A stretch of 64,000 nucleotides of DNA from Streptomyces sp. GESEQ-35 (GCF_017948485.1 NZ_JAFFSX010000004.1:408210-472209); one strand, 5' to 3'. Positions 1 through 8,984 are shown, numbered from the stretch's first letter. The notes: generated by a model not told the origin, from the letters alone. A program made the numbers and translations.

Positions 1-743
1 CTCCGCCGCAGGAACCGCCGCTCCGTGTCCGCCAGTTCCAGCGCCCGTACCCGCGCGACCAGCTCCCCGGCCCCCTCTTTCCGTACGAGGTCGAAGCAGT
101 CCGCCCAGTCGCCCTCGTGGAACTTCTCGACCCAGCGGGTCGCGCCGTCGGTGAGGGCGGCGAGGGCGCGGACGTCGCCGCGTGGCAGAACCCCCGTCAC
201 CGCTCGCGCCGCCACCGAGGGGTCTGCGGCGGCTGTGAAGAAGCCGCCCTCCTTGTTGCGGACCGTGGTGTCGGCGACGGTGTCGGTGGCGAGGGAGGTG
301 CGGGGGAGGCGGGAGAGGCGGTCGTCCAGCAAGGCCGTGACCGTGCCGTCCGTGGACTCCACCAGGAGCGCCGAGTCGGAGAGGACCAGGTACTCGACCG
401 TTGCGCCGGACCACCGGGCGAGGACCACGGTTGCCTGTGGGGTGCGTGAGTGAGAAAGGTCACAGGTTTGCGCGTGGGACTCGGCGGTTCGTGTGATGGC
501 CGCGGCGAGGGCCTCGGCGAGGGGAACATCGGGGAGTGAAACGGTCAGTTCGGTCAGGGCTCCACCGAGGCGCGCGGTGTACCAGGGGACGGAATGCAGA
601 CAGCCCGTCCCGTCTTTCGGGGGTGTCACTCCGTCCAGGACGACCAGGGCGCCGCCCTGTCCGGAAGCCGGTACGGCGACGCTTGCGAAGTCCTCGTTGG
701 GGTGGGTCGGGTCGCCGGGCTCGCAGACAACTTCGGTTCGCAT
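1..743 (-). CDS. PP2C-like protein phosphatase, C-terminus off window
   Basis: An open frame runs from an ATG at 743 to the left edge with no stop, so about 247 N-terminal codons are visible. Motifs fit the metal-dependent Ser/Thr phosphatase 2C fold: NEDF near residue 17, VLDGV near residue 36, and LTDGATR later, all positions where the family places its metal-binding aspartates. No membrane segment or signal peptide is visible, so it is probably cytoplasmic. In Streptomyces such proteins are usually annotated as protein phosphatase 2C domain proteins of unknown target. It is divergent from the cvn operon, and a shared regulatory region is possible. The missing C-terminus prevents a check of the last metal ligand. 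Confidence 0.7.
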   Translation of the reverse strand, partial: MRTEVVCEPGDPTHPNEDFASVAVPASGQGGALVVLDGVTPPKDGTGCLHSVPWYTARLGGALTELTVSLPDVPLAEALAAAITRTAESHAQTCDLSHSRTPQATVVLARWSGATVEYLVLSDSALLVESTDGTVTALLDDRLSRLPRTSLATDTVADTTVRNKEGGFFTAAADPSVAARAVTGVLPRGDVRALAALTDGATRWVEKFHEGDWADCFDLVRKEGAGELVARVRALELADTERRFLRR

Positions 744-1124
744 TCGGCCAGTCTCCACGAGCTCTTCACGAGATTCGTCAAGGGGTTGCAACGGTCGCGG
801 AATTGGCGCACCCGCGCAGAACCCTTGCAGGTCAGACGCCTGAAATGGGGTGGAATGGTTCACTCCGGGAAGGCGCGGCGGCACATAGTGCCATCGTGCG
901 CCGCGGACGTCCAACCGGCCCGCCGCGAGGCGCTGTCGATAGCGCCACAGGAACTTGCCCGCCCACTGCCGACCGAGGTTCACTCCTTCGGGTGGCGGGT
1001 CAGGTGATGCGCGACCACTGCCCACCGGCGTGGGAGGGTCGGGGACCGTACCGGGGCGGACACACCGGCTGGTAGCACCAGTTGACGCAGCGCCACCCGG
1101 GCCCATGGGTATCACGAGTCAGGA
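744..1124. other. Gene-free divergent intergenic region
   Basis: This 381-base stretch separates the PP2C-like gene (leftward) from cvnA (rightward). Short frames on both strands lack ribosome-binding sites and recognisable protein patterns, so I call no gene. It must hold the promoters for both flanking genes. I could not pick a convincing -35/-10 pair by eye. Confidence 0.5.
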
Positions 1125-3887
1125 ATGCGAGCACCGGTGCAGAAGACGCGGCCTCGTCGTACAGGCAAGCAGACGGCCTCCCAAGGGGGCGCGGAGCACA
1201 CGTCGGACACTCTCGCCGGCAAGGGCCGTCCGACCCACGTACGCAACCGGCTCATCGTCGCCGTCGCCGTGGTGGCCGCCGCCGTCGCCGGGGCCGGAGC
1301 GCCCTCCCTCATCACCGCCTCGGGACAACTGGGCGACTCCCAGGAACTGGTGACGCTCTCGGAACAGACCGAGGACGCCCTTGCGCTCGCCCACTCGCTC
1401 GCCGACGAGCGGGACGAGGTGACCACGTACATCGCGGCCGGCCGGGCCAAGTCCAAGGCGCCGAGCGAGCAGCGCAGCGCCCGCGTCGACCGGCAGGTCG
1501 AGGAGTTGCGCGCCGACACGGACACGCCCGCCTCGCTGCGGTCCGACCTCGACGGCATCGCGCCCGTACGGAGAGCGGCGCTCACCGGAAAGAGCACCGC
1601 TCTCGAAACGCACCGTGCCTACACGGCCGCCATCGCCGAACTCCACCGGCTCACCGAGCAGCTGGCCGAGCAGATGCCGGCCCGCGCGGGCTCCGGCGCG
1701 TACGCCCTCGCCGAGCTGGACTCCGCCGTCCAGCAGGCCGCCGCCGCCCGCGGACTGCTACTCGCCGCGCTCAACATCCCGCGCACCACCCAGACGGTCG
1801 TCGTCGACCCCATCACCGGTCTGGCCAGTACGGTCACGCAGTCCTCGGACGCCGACCGCAAGCAGCGCGACGCCCTCACCGCCGCCGCCCAGGAGGCCCG
1901 GCTGCGCTCCGACGCGGCGCTCGCCGAGTTCCGCGACACCGCGCCCGAGTCGGCCCGGACGTCGTACGACTCCACGGTCACCGGCCCCGAGGTCAACTCC
2001 GCGGAGAAGTACCTCGCCTCCCTCACCGACCAGCCGACCCTCTCCGACGGTGAACTCGGCACCAGCGCCGACAAGGCGGACGCCGCCCTGTCCGCCCGAA
2101 TCGACGCGATGCGCGGCGCCGAGTCCGCGCTCTTCGACCGCCGCACCAAGGACCTGGCCCAGCTGCGCGACGACGACGTCACCGAGCTGGAGATCCGGAT
2201 CGCCGTCCTCGGCGCGCTGGTCCTGCTGACCATCGGCATCGCCACGGCCATGGCGCGTACGCTCACCCGCCCGCTGTCCGTCCTGAAGCGCGGCTCGGCC
2301 CGCCTGGCGAACGCCGAGGATCCCGCCGCCGAGGAGGCCGTCACCTTCACCGGCCGCAACGACGAGTTCGCCCAGGCCGTCCGCTCCGTCAACGCCCTGC
2401 ACGCGCAGGCCGTCGAACTGCATCAGCGGGTCGCCACACTTGAGGCCGACCGTAAGCACCTGGTCGGCCAGCGGCAGAAGATGGCCGACGCCCGCGAGCA
2501 GCTGCGGACCGAACTCGCCGACTCCGCCGCCCAGTTGGACCGGCTGCGGGACAGCATCGGCGCCACCTTCGTCAATCTCGCGCTGCGCACCCTCGGCCTC
2601 GTCGAACGCCAACTCGGCGTCATCGAGGGCCTGGAGGAGCGCGAGCAGGACCCCGACCGGCTGGCCACGCTCTTCAAGCTGGACCACTTCGCCACCGTCA
2701 TGCGCCGGCACAGCGAGAACCTCCTCGTCCTCGCCGGCACCGAGCACGTCCAGCAGAGCGCCGGGCCCGTGCCGCTCATCGATGTCGTACGGGCCGCGGT
2801 GAGCGAGATCGAGCGCTACGAGCGGGTCCGTATCGCCGCACTGCCGCCGCACGCGCACATCGCCGGGTTCGCCGCGGACGACCTGAGCCATCTGCTCGCC
2901 GAGCTGATGGAGAACGCGACCGCGTCCTCGCCGCCCGACCTGCATGTCGACGTCTCCGGCTGGCTGCTGGAGAGCGGCGAGGTCATGCTCTCCGTGCAGG
3001 ACGAGGGCATCGGCATGACCGCCGAGCGGATGTCCAGGCTCAACGCCCGCCTCGCCGACTTCGACCCGGAAGCGACGTACGACCAGGAGGGCGAGGAGGG
3101 TCTCGGCCTCGGCCTGTACGTGGTGGCCCGTCTCGCCCACCGGCACGGCATCCGCGTCCAGCTGCGCGAGCAGAGGCAGGGCGGTGTGGCCTCGGTCGTC
3201 GTCCTGCCGAAGGGCCTGCTGGCCGCGGCCCCGTCCGTCGCGGTCCCGTCGTCGTCACCGGGCGTGTACGCCGAGGCCAACTCCAACGTCCTGCCCGGCC
3301 GTTCGGGGAACGACGACCTGCTGGTCGCGCTCGCGGAGAAGGCCGTACGGGAAACGGGGGACGCCGACAAGGCCGTACCGGACCCGGCACAGCCGCGGGA
3401 ACACCCGGCCGAGACGACGATAGAGCTCCTGGTCCCGGACCCTGCGTCGGCCGATCAGCCGGCTGCCGAACCCGCGGCCGCCGACGGCGAGGACGCCCCA
3501 CAGGGGCCACCCGCACCCGACCACGAAACCAGCACGGGTGGTGCGGGTGGGAACAATCCCGCCGAAGGCGAAGCCGAGGCGGAGGCGGAACACCAGCGCA
3601 CCCCCGACGAGCCCGAAGAACGCGTCACCGACAAGGGCCTGCCCAAGCGCACCCCCAAGATCACCACGCCCACATCGGTGCCCCGCCCGCGCAGCGGCTC
3701 CGTGGACGCCGAAGCCCTGCGCCGCCGCCTCGGTGGCTTCCGCCGGGGCGCGGAGGCGGGCTACCGCGACGTGGAGGCGGAGATCGCCGAACGGACGGGC
3801 GAGAACCGGGTACCCACCGCACCCACACCGCACGAGGCACAAGCCGAGGAAGCCACGGGGGGCACTGTCGAGGAGGCAAGCAGTTGA
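1125..3887 (+). CDS. cvnA: CvnA-type membrane sensor kinase of a conservon
   Basis: About 920 residues. A first membrane segment lies near residues 38-58. It is followed by a roughly 300-residue helical extracellular domain of the nitrate/nitrite-sensing (NIT) type, a second membrane segment near 360-382, a HAMP linker, a kinase-like dimerisation region with an LDHFATVMRRH stretch, and a HATPase domain with an ELMENA N-box near residue 590 and DEGIGM. The last 200 residues are proline/glutamate rich and probably disordered. In known conservons CvnA works with CvnB, C and D in a membrane complex likened to a G-protein-coupled receptor. The first ATG has AGGA directly adjacent; GTG at 1137 is an alternative start. 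The stop overlaps cvnB by 4 bases (TTGA). Confidence 0.88.
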   Translation: MRAPVQKTRPRRTGKQTASQGGAEHTSDTLAGKGRPTHVRNRLIVAVAVVAAAVAGAGAPSLITASGQLGDSQELVTLSEQTEDALALAHSLADERDEVTTYIAAGRAKSKAPSEQRSARVDRQVEELRADTDTPASLRSDLDGIAPVRRAALTGKSTALETHRAYTAAIAELHRLTEQLAEQMPARAGSGAYALAELDSAVQQAAAARGLLLAALNIPRTTQTVVVDPITGLASTVTQSSDADRKQRDALTAAAQEARLRSDAALAEFRDTAPESARTSYDSTVTGPEVNSAEKYLASLTDQPTLSDGELGTSADKADAALSARIDAMRGAESALFDRRTKDLAQLRDDDVTELEIRIAVLGALVLLTIGIATAMARTLTRPLSVLKRGSARLANAEDPAAEEAVTFTGRNDEFAQAVRSVNALHAQAVELHQRVATLEADRKHLVGQRQKMADAREQLRTELADSAAQLDRLRDSIGATFVNLALRTLGLVERQLGVIEGLEEREQDPDRLATLFKLDHFATVMRRHSENLLVLAGTEHVQQSAGPVPLIDVVRAAVSEIERYERVRIAALPPHAHIAGFAADDLSHLLAELMENATASSPPDLHVDVSGWLLESGEVMLSVQDEGIGMTAERMSRLNARLADFDPEATYDQEGEEGLGLGLYVVARLAHRHGIRVQLREQRQGGVASVVVLPKGLLAAAPSVAVPSSSPGVYAEANSNVLPGRSGNDDLLVALAEKAVRETGDADKAVPDPAQPREHPAETTIELLVPDPASADQPAAEPAAADGEDAPQGPPAPDHETSTGGAGGNNPAEGEAEAEAEHQRTPDEPEERVTDKGLPKRTPKITTPTSVPRPRSGSVDAEALRRRLGGFRRGAEAGYRDVEAEIAERTGENRVPTAPTPHEAQAEEATGGTVEEASS

Positions 3888-4387
3888 CCGCGCCCAGTAC
3901 CTTCGGATTGAGCAGTGAAGCCCAGAACCTGCACTGGCTGCTGACGAATCTCGTCGAGGAGGTGCCGGGCATCGAGTCCGTCGCGGTGGTCTCCTCCGAC
4001 GGACTGCTGCTGCTCTCCTCCGACCCGGGCAGAAACGCCGCGGCGCGGGAGGCCCTCGCCACCCGCCCCAAAGGCCCCCGCGGCTCCTCCGCCGACCTCG
4101 CCACCGTCGTCTCCGGCATCGGCAGCCTCACCATCGGCGCCGCGAAGCTCATGGAGAGCGGCACGGTGAAGCACACGATGGTCGCGATGGACGAGGGCAG
4201 CCTGTTCGTGATGTCGATCAGCGACGGCTCGCTGCTCGGGGTGCACGGTTCCGCGGACTGTGACATGAGTGTCGTGGCGTACCACATGGCGCTGTTCGTC
4301 GGCCGTGCCGGACACGTCCTGACGCCCGAACTCCGCAGCGAGCTACGAAAATCCCTGGAAGCCGAGTCGACGGGGAGTGCCCCATGA
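3884..4387 (+). CDS. cvnB: CvnB, roadblock/LC7 domain protein
   Basis: 167 residues forming a single roadblock/LC7 domain, with the family pattern of VPGIESVAVVSSDGLLLL near residues 26-43. These small cytoplasmic proteins act as regulators of the CvnD GTPase in conservons. The start is a TTG overlapping the cvnA stop as TTGA; it gives the expected N-terminus, so translation is probably coupled. The stop overlaps cvnC as ATGA. Nothing is unusual in length or composition. Confidence 0.9.
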   Translation: MTAPSTFGLSSEAQNLHWLLTNLVEEVPGIESVAVVSSDGLLLLSSDPGRNAAAREALATRPKGPRGSSADLATVVSGIGSLTIGAAKLMESGTVKHTMVAMDEGSLFVMSISDGSLLGVHGSADCDMSVVAYHMALFVGRAGHVLTPELRSELRKSLEAESTGSAP

Positions 4388-4806
4388 GCAGCGATACGCC
4401 GAAGAAGCTTCCCGTCCGCGGCGGCGACCGCAAGCCCGCCCGCGTACGCCCCTACTCGCTCACCGGCGGCCGTACCCGCTTCGGGCACGTCCTCCTCGTG
4501 GAGACGTTCGTGGCGAGCACCGCGGCCCTCGAAGCTCCGGAGGAGCGCAAGGAACTGACGAATGGTTCCCTCACCACCCGGGTGATGCCGGAGATGCGGG
4601 CCATCGTCGAACTGTGCCGCCGTATGCGCACGGTGGCCGAGATCGCCGCGCTGCTGAAGATGCCGCTCGGCGTGGTCCGGGTGCTCATCAGCGACCTCGC
4701 GGACCAGGGAAAGATCCGTGTGTACGGCACCGGAACCGGCCACGGCACGGGCCGGCCGGACCGCGCGCTGCTGGAAAGGGTGCTGAGTGGACTCCGTCGT
4801 CTCTGA
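4384..4806 (+). CDS. cvnC: CvnC, DUF742 protein
   Basis: 140 residues of the DUF742 family, a winged-helix-like fold always found in conservons. The N-terminal part carries RVRPYSLTGGRT, and the C-terminal part a helix pattern (MRTVAEIAALLKMPLGVVRVLI) expected for a winged helix. The biochemical role is not established; it is thought to be part of the Cvn membrane complex. The ATG overlaps the cvnB stop by 4 bases, and its own 3' end overlaps cvnD by 20 bases, supporting a single polycistronic unit. Confidence 0.88.
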   Translation: MSSDTPKKLPVRGGDRKPARVRPYSLTGGRTRFGHVLLVETFVASTAALEAPEERKELTNGSLTTRVMPEMRAIVELCRRMRTVAEIAALLKMPLGVVRVLISDLADQGKIRVYGTGTGHGTGRPDRALLERVLSGLRRL

Positions 4807-5431
4807 CGCCGCGAGAGGCGTCTCCCCGCTCGTCGATGCCGAGCCCGACGAGAACCTGAGGTCCTGGCAGACGGACCGTACCCGCGCCCCCATCGCCACG
4901 AAGATCGTCGTCGCGGGCGGCTTCGGCGTCGGCAAGACCACGCTGGTCACCGCGGTCTCGGAGATCACGCCCCTCCAGACGGAGGCGCTGATGACCCAGG
5001 CCAGCGAGGACACCGACGACCTCACCGGCACGCCGGAGAAGCTGACCACCACCGTGGCCATGGACTTCGGCCGGGTCACGCTCGACGACGACCTGGTGCT
5101 GTACCTGTTCGGTACGCCGGGCCAGCAGCGGTTCTGGTTCATGTGGGACGACCTGGTGCGCGGCGCGATCGGTGCCGTCGTGATGGCCGACACCCGCCGT
5201 CTGAAGGACTGCTTCCCGGCGCTCGACTACTTCGAGAGCTGCGGGCTGCCGTACATCGTGGCGGTCAACCACTTCGACGGCAGCGAGCGGTACGAGCCGG
5301 AGGACGTACGGGAGGCGCTGACGATTCCCGCCCGCATACCTGTAATGATCATGGATGCGCGGCGCCGGATCTCGGTGATCGAGACCCTCCTTGGTCTGGT
5401 GGCCCACGCACTGGACGAAACCCCCGAGTAG
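4787..5431 (+). CDS. cvnD: CvnD, Ras-like GTPase of a conservon
   Basis: 214 residues from a GTG inside the end of cvnC. The P-loop reads GGFGVGKTT (about residues 44-52), the switch II region FGTPGQQRFWFMWDDL, and the base-recognition loop VNHFDG in place of the usual NKxD. This is the MglA/Ras-like GTP-binding subunit of conservons. It is expected to cycle between GDP and GTP under control of CvnB and possibly CvnA, at the inner face of the membrane. It lies 14 bases before the monooxygenase gene with a GGAGA ribosome site between them, so that gene is very likely in the same operon. Confidence 0.92.
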   Translation: MDSVVSDAARGVSPLVDAEPDENLRSWQTDRTRAPIATKIVVAGGFGVGKTTLVTAVSEITPLQTEALMTQASEDTDDLTGTPEKLTTTVAMDFGRVTLDDDLVLYLFGTPGQQRFWFMWDDLVRGAIGAVVMADTRRLKDCFPALDYFESCGLPYIVAVNHFDGSERYEPEDVREALTIPARIPVMIMDARRRISVIETLLGLVAHALDETPE

Positions 5432-5445
5432 GAGAACAGCCCCGG

Positions 5446-6693
5446 ATGCGGAAGATACTCGTCGTCGGAGCCGGCCAGTCCGGTCTCCAGATCGCCCTCG
5501 GACTCCAGTCGAACGGGTACGAGGTCACCCTGATGTCCAACCGGACGGCGGACGAGATCCGCAACGGCCGGGTCATGTCGACGCAGTGCATGTTCCACAC
5601 GGCACTTCAGCACGAGCGCGATCTCCAGCTGAACTTCTGGGAGTCCCAGGCCCCGAAGATCGAAGGACTCGGCGCCTCGGTCGCCGCCCCCGGCTCGTGG
5701 AGCGAGGGTCCCGCGGCGCGCGCCATCGACTGGCTGGGCCATCTCGACGGGTATGCGCAGTCGGTCGACCAGCGGGTGAAGATGGCCGGCTGGATGGAGA
5801 CGTTCGCCCAGCGCGGCGGCCAGCTGGTCATCCACGGTGCGGCGGTCTCCGACCTGGACTACTTCGCCCGCACGTACGACCTGGTGCTGGTCGCGGCGGG
5901 CAAGGGCGAACTCGTGTCCATGTTCGCCCGGGACCCCGAGCGTTCCCCGTACAGCGAGCCGCAGCGTGCCCTCGCGGTCGCGTACGTCCATGGCATGGGC
6001 CCGCGCCCGGAGCACCCGGAGTCCGAGGCGGTCCGCTGCAACCTGGTGCCCGGTGTCGGCGAGCTGTTCGTCATGCCGACGCTGACCACCTCCGGCCGCG
6101 CGGACATCCTGTTCTTGGAGGGCATACCCGGCGGCCCGCTGGACGTCTTCAACGGCGTCAAGGACCCGGTGGAGCACCTCTCCCTGACCCTGGAACTCAT
6201 GGAGAAGTTCGTCCCCTGGGAGCACGCGCGGGCCACGAAGGTCGAACTGACGGACGCGGGTGGGGTTTTGTCCGGGCGATACGCGCCCACCGTCCGCAAT
6301 CCGGTCGGGCGGCTGCCCGGCGGCGGGCTGGTGCTCGGTGTCGCCGATGTCGTCGTCGCGAACGACCCGATCACCGGACAGGGCTCCAACTCGGCGTCCA
6401 AGTGCGCGGCTTCGTATCTTGCCTCGATCCTCGAGCACGGCGACAAGGAGTTCGACGAGGCGTGGATGCGGGGGACTTTTGAGCGGTACTGGGACACGGC
6501 GCAGCACGTGACCAAGTGGACGAACGCGATGTTGGCTCCGCCGCCGGAGCACATCCTGAACCTGATCGGGGCGGCGGGGCAGCTTCAGCCGGTGGCTGAT
6601 CGGTTTGCCAACGGGTTCAATGATCCGGCCGATTTTGAGAACTACTTCTATGAGCCTGAGAAGACTGGGGCGTATCTGGCTTCTGTGGCCTAG
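5446..6693 (+). CDS. Styrene/indole monooxygenase-like FAD protein
   Basis: 415 residues, starting at ATG 5446 with GGAGA upstream. The N-terminus is a Rossmann FAD-binding motif (ILVVGAGQSGLQIALGL). The following VTLMSNRTADEIRNGRVMSTQ and FHTALQ stretches resemble StyA-type group E flavoprotein monooxygenases, which need a separate flavin reductase. The C-terminal DITGQGSN-like loop reads NDPITGQGSNSASKCA, the second FAD contact of this superfamily. No flavin reductase gene is nearby. The gene occupies the position held in other conservons by an extra enzyme such as a cytochrome P450, so it is probably the fifth member of this cvn operon. Its 3' end overlaps the convergent NlpC/P60 gene by 77 bases. 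Confidence 0.8.
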   Translation: MRKILVVGAGQSGLQIALGLQSNGYEVTLMSNRTADEIRNGRVMSTQCMFHTALQHERDLQLNFWESQAPKIEGLGASVAAPGSWSEGPAARAIDWLGHLDGYAQSVDQRVKMAGWMETFAQRGGQLVIHGAAVSDLDYFARTYDLVLVAAGKGELVSMFARDPERSPYSEPQRALAVAYVHGMGPRPEHPESEAVRCNLVPGVGELFVMPTLTTSGRADILFLEGIPGGPLDVFNGVKDPVEHLSLTLELMEKFVPWEHARATKVELTDAGGVLSGRYAPTVRNPVGRLPGGGLVLGVADVVVANDPITGQGSNSASKCAASYLASILEHGDKEFDEAWMRGTFERYWDTAQHVTKWTNAMLAPPPEHILNLIGAAGQLQPVADRFANGFNDPADFENYFYEPEKTGAYLASVA

Positions 6694-7804
6694 TCGCCGT
6701 AGGGGTGCTGGGGAGCGGGAGGCTGCGGGTTCGTTGTGGCCGATCGCGCCGTTCCCCGCGCCCCTTTGGGGCGCGTTTGTCTGGGCGTACTGCTCCCAGG
6801 ATCGGGTTGGATGCGATGGGGGAGAGCTTGATCTTCTCGCCGGTTCTTGGGGCGTGTACCACCTTGCCGTCGCCCAGGTAGATCGCCACGTGTGTGGCTT
6901 TCCGGAAGTAGATGATCAGGTCTCCGGGGCGCAGCTCCTTCAGTGAGACTCTCGGGAGCTTGGCCCATTGCTCCTGGCTGGTTCTTGGGATGGGTGTTCC
7001 CGCGTGGCTCCAGGCCTCGGAGGTGAGGCCCGAGCAGTCGTACGTCTTCGGGCCCTCGGCGCCCCATTCGTAGGGCTTTCCGAGCTGACGTACCGCGTAG
7101 CGCAGCGCCCGGTCGCCCTTTCGGGAGGGCGGGCGGTTGTCGCTCAGGGTGCCGGAGGCCATGAACGTCCGCTGTGCCCTGTCGGTGCCGTCCTTCTCGA
7201 ACTCGGTCAGCGCGGTGAGCTGTTCGGGAGTGAGGGAGGCGAGCAGCTTCTCGACGTCGTGGAGCCGCTTGCGTACCTCGTCCCGCTGCTTCTTCTGCCG
7301 GGCGGCGAGGGAGAGTTGACGGTCGAGGGCGGTGCGGGCCTTGCGGGCGATCTCGTCGGCCTTGTGCTCGGTTCCGGTGAGCCGGGTCACGGTCTCGGCC
7401 CGCTCCCGCGCCAACTGCCCGATCACATGCCCCTGGTCGAGCGCGTGCTGCGGATCGCGGGCCAGCAGCAGCCGTACGTACGGGGAGATCTCGGTGCTGC
7501 TCTGGTACTGCTGTCGCGCGAGCCGGCCGGCGGCTCCCTTGCTGTCGTGCAGGGAGAGCCTGGCCCGCGTGAGGGCGCGGTCCAGCCGGTCGACCTCGGT
7601 GCGCTGCTTCTTCAGCTGCTCCTCGGTGGCGTTGTAGGTCTCGGTGGCCTGCTCGGCCTCCCGGTACAGCCGCTGAAGGTCCGTCAGCAGCCGGGCCACA
7701 GAACGGTCACCGGGCTCCGGTACGGCCGTGGCGGGTGCGGCGGCGAGAACCGCATGGGTCGCCACCGTTGCCGTACAGACCAGACGCAGAAGGCGTCCTG
7801 ACAT
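6617..7804 (-). CDS. Secreted NlpC/P60 peptidoglycan hydrolase
   Basis: 395 residues. The N-terminus is a signal peptide (residues 1 to about 28, ending ATAVPE). A long coiled-coil region (about 35-200) follows, then an NlpC/P60 domain (about 225-340) with the catalytic Cys in YDCSGLTSEAW and the His in KATHVAIYLGDG. Such proteins cut D-Glu-mDap bonds in peptide stems outside the cell, with the coiled coil holding the domain in check. The domain ends at GAVRPD. The remaining tail of about 50 residues is encoded by a dispersed intergenic repeat and by sequence overlapping the neighbouring gene, so it is probably accidental coding. Confidence 0.85.
   Translation of the reverse strand: MSGRLLRLVCTATVATHAVLAAAPATAVPEPGDRSVARLLTDLQRLYREAEQATETYNATEEQLKKQRTEVDRLDRALTRARLSLHDSKGAAGRLARQQYQSSTEISPYVRLLLARDPQHALDQGHVIGQLARERAETVTRLTGTEHKADEIARKARTALDRQLSLAARQKKQRDEVRKRLHDVEKLLASLTPEQLTALTEFEKDGTDRAQRTFMASGTLSDNRPPSRKGDRALRYAVRQLGKPYEWGAEGPKTYDCSGLTSEAWSHAGTPIPRTSQEQWAKLPRVSLKELRPGDLIIYFRKATHVAIYLGDGKVVHAPRTGEKIKLSPIASNPILGAVRPDKRAPKGRGERRDRPQRTRSLPLPSTPTATRPQKPDTPQSSQAHRSSSQNRPDH
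6694..6774 (-). repeat. Dispersed 3'-end repeat, copy A
   Basis: First of five copies of a GC-rich intergenic repeat, starting right after the monooxygenase stop. Its core is CCGTTCCCCGCGCCCC (6749-6764), followed by TTTGGGGCGC, which can pair with GCGCCCC to form a terminator-like hairpin. It shares an upstream arm (GTCGCCGT, GGCTGCGGG, CGTTGTGGC) with copy B over about 75 bases. Here it lies between convergent genes but is read through by the NlpC/P60 frame. Confidence 0.75.
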
Positions 7805-7907
7805 GTCATCACCTCCGGTGCGGGGCGGCCCCTCCGCTCCGCACCGTGAGCATCAGACGTGGTCGCCGGGCCCGCGCGCCGGGTGTGCGCGGTTCGGCGT
7901 AACTCCG

Positions 7908-8243
7908 TCACTCGTCGGCGTCATCCCGCTTGCCGCCCGGCGTGGTGTCTGGCTTGGACCAGGGCCACTTCAGTGCCCTGCCACGCCCGCCCGCCCCTTT
8001 TTCACCTTCGGCGGCATACTCGTACTTCCACCCCTGCGTCAGCCCGAGCCGCTTGCTGTGCCCGCGCGGCACCCGCCGGTAGACGAGCACGGTGGGCGGG
8101 CCGCCGTCGGGGGCCGGGACGGGGATGCGGTACGTCTTGGGCGGATGCCCGGTCGCGCCCAGCAGCACGGGCAGGACACGGCCGTCCATCGGCCCGCCCT
8201 CGAAGGGGGTGTCTTCGCTCTTCACGGCACCAGTCTCAGTCAT
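7908..8243 (-). CDS. Conserved hypothetical protein
   Basis: 111 residues, no signal peptide or membrane segment. Visible features are a central YRIPVPAPDGGPPTVLVYRRVPRG stretch suggesting a small beta-rich fold, and a charged, lysine/aspartate-rich C-terminus. I do not recognise a named family. The ATG overlaps the stop of the TetR gene by 8 bases, so the two are almost certainly co-transcribed and translationally coupled, and the protein may act with that regulator. Confidence 0.65.
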   Translation of the reverse strand: MTETGAVKSEDTPFEGGPMDGRVLPVLLGATGHPPKTYRIPVPAPDGGPPTVLVYRRVPRGHSKRLGLTQGWKYEYAAEGEKGAGGRGRALKWPWSKPDTTPGGKRDDADE

Positions 8244-8883
8244 CCGCCGCGAGGGCCTCGACCAGGGCGGCGGTCTGCGGATCGCGCGCGCCGGTCACCG
8301 TCAGCGCGGCCGTGAACTGCTCCACCAGCCACTCCCGCAACTCGTCGAGCGGCGGTTGCTTGCCCTCGTCGAGCCAGATGAGCGAGGCCGCCTCCACCGC
8401 CGTGATCCACATGCGTACGGTCATCCGCAGCCGCAGGCCGGGGTCGGTGACGTCGAGATGGCTGAGGATGTGCTCGGCGGCGGCCCGGCGCACTCCGTCC
8501 ACGATGGCGGTCGTACGGGACGTCCCGACGACGCTGCCGCCCTGGAGCAGGGCGCTGAATCCGGCGTCGTGCTCGTCGACGAAGGCGAGGTAGCGGTCGA
8601 GGGCCCGCACCAGCCGGGGCAGGCGGGGGCCTTCGCGGGGCTCGTCGAAGCACTGCTGGAGCTCGTCCGCGGCGGATCTCAGGGCGGCCTCGTACAGCTG
8701 CTGCTTGCCGCCGGGGAAGTACCGGTACACGAGTGGGCGGGAGACTCCTGCCGCCTCTGCCACGTCGTCCAGCGAGACGTCCTCGGGGGCGCGGTGGGCG
8801 AAGAGGCTCAGTGCGGCGTCCAGGAGCTGACTTCGTCGCTCCTCGACGCTCAGGCGCCTGTAGGCGGGGGCGGCGGGGGTCAT
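8236..8883 (-). CDS. TetR-family transcriptional regulator
   Basis: 215 residues. The N-terminal HTH (about residues 12-58) is classic TetR: RRSQLLDAALSLF, then VSLDDVAEAAGVSRPLVYRYF with the recognition helix ending in YRYFPGGKQQLYEAAL. The C-terminal ligand domain is not assignable. TetR proteins usually repress adjacent genes until a small ligand binds. The divergent diiron-enzyme promoter region at 9924-10012 contains a TetR-like palindrome and is the best candidate target. The small hypothetical gene behind it is coupled by overlap. Confidence 0.88.
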   Translation of the reverse strand: MTPAAPAYRRLSVEERRSQLLDAALSLFAHRAPEDVSLDDVAEAAGVSRPLVYRYFPGGKQQLYEAALRSAADELQQCFDEPREGPRLPRLVRALDRYLAFVDEHDAGFSALLQGGSVVGTSRTTAIVDGVRRAAAEHILSHLDVTDPGLRLRMTVRMWITAVEAASLIWLDEGKQPPLDELREWLVEQFTAALTVTGARDPQTAALVEALAADD

Positions 8884-8892
8884 GGGTGCAGC

Positions 8893-8978
8893 CTAATCGC
8901 CGTGGCGGGTGCGGGGAGCTGGCGGCTGCGGGCCCGTTGTGGCTGGTCGCGCAGTTCCCCGCGCCCCTGGGTGGGGCC
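8893..8978 (-). repeat. Dispersed 3'-end repeat, copy B
   Basis: Second repeat copy, between the TetR start and the 3' end of the AurF-like gene, so it lies downstream of the latter. It reads ATCGCCGT, GGCTGCGGG, CGTTGTGGC, then the core GGTCGCGCAGTTCCCCGCG and CCCCTGGGTGGGG. The last part can form a CCCC/GGGG hairpin. It matches copy A over about 75 bases with scattered substitutions. Confidence 0.75.
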
Positions 8979-8984
8979 AGTCAC

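Noticed and set aside
5143..5445. In-frame extension of the monooxygenase upstream to 5143
   Set aside because: It overlaps cvnD in a different frame; ATG 5446 begins exactly at the FAD-binding motif with a ribosome site.
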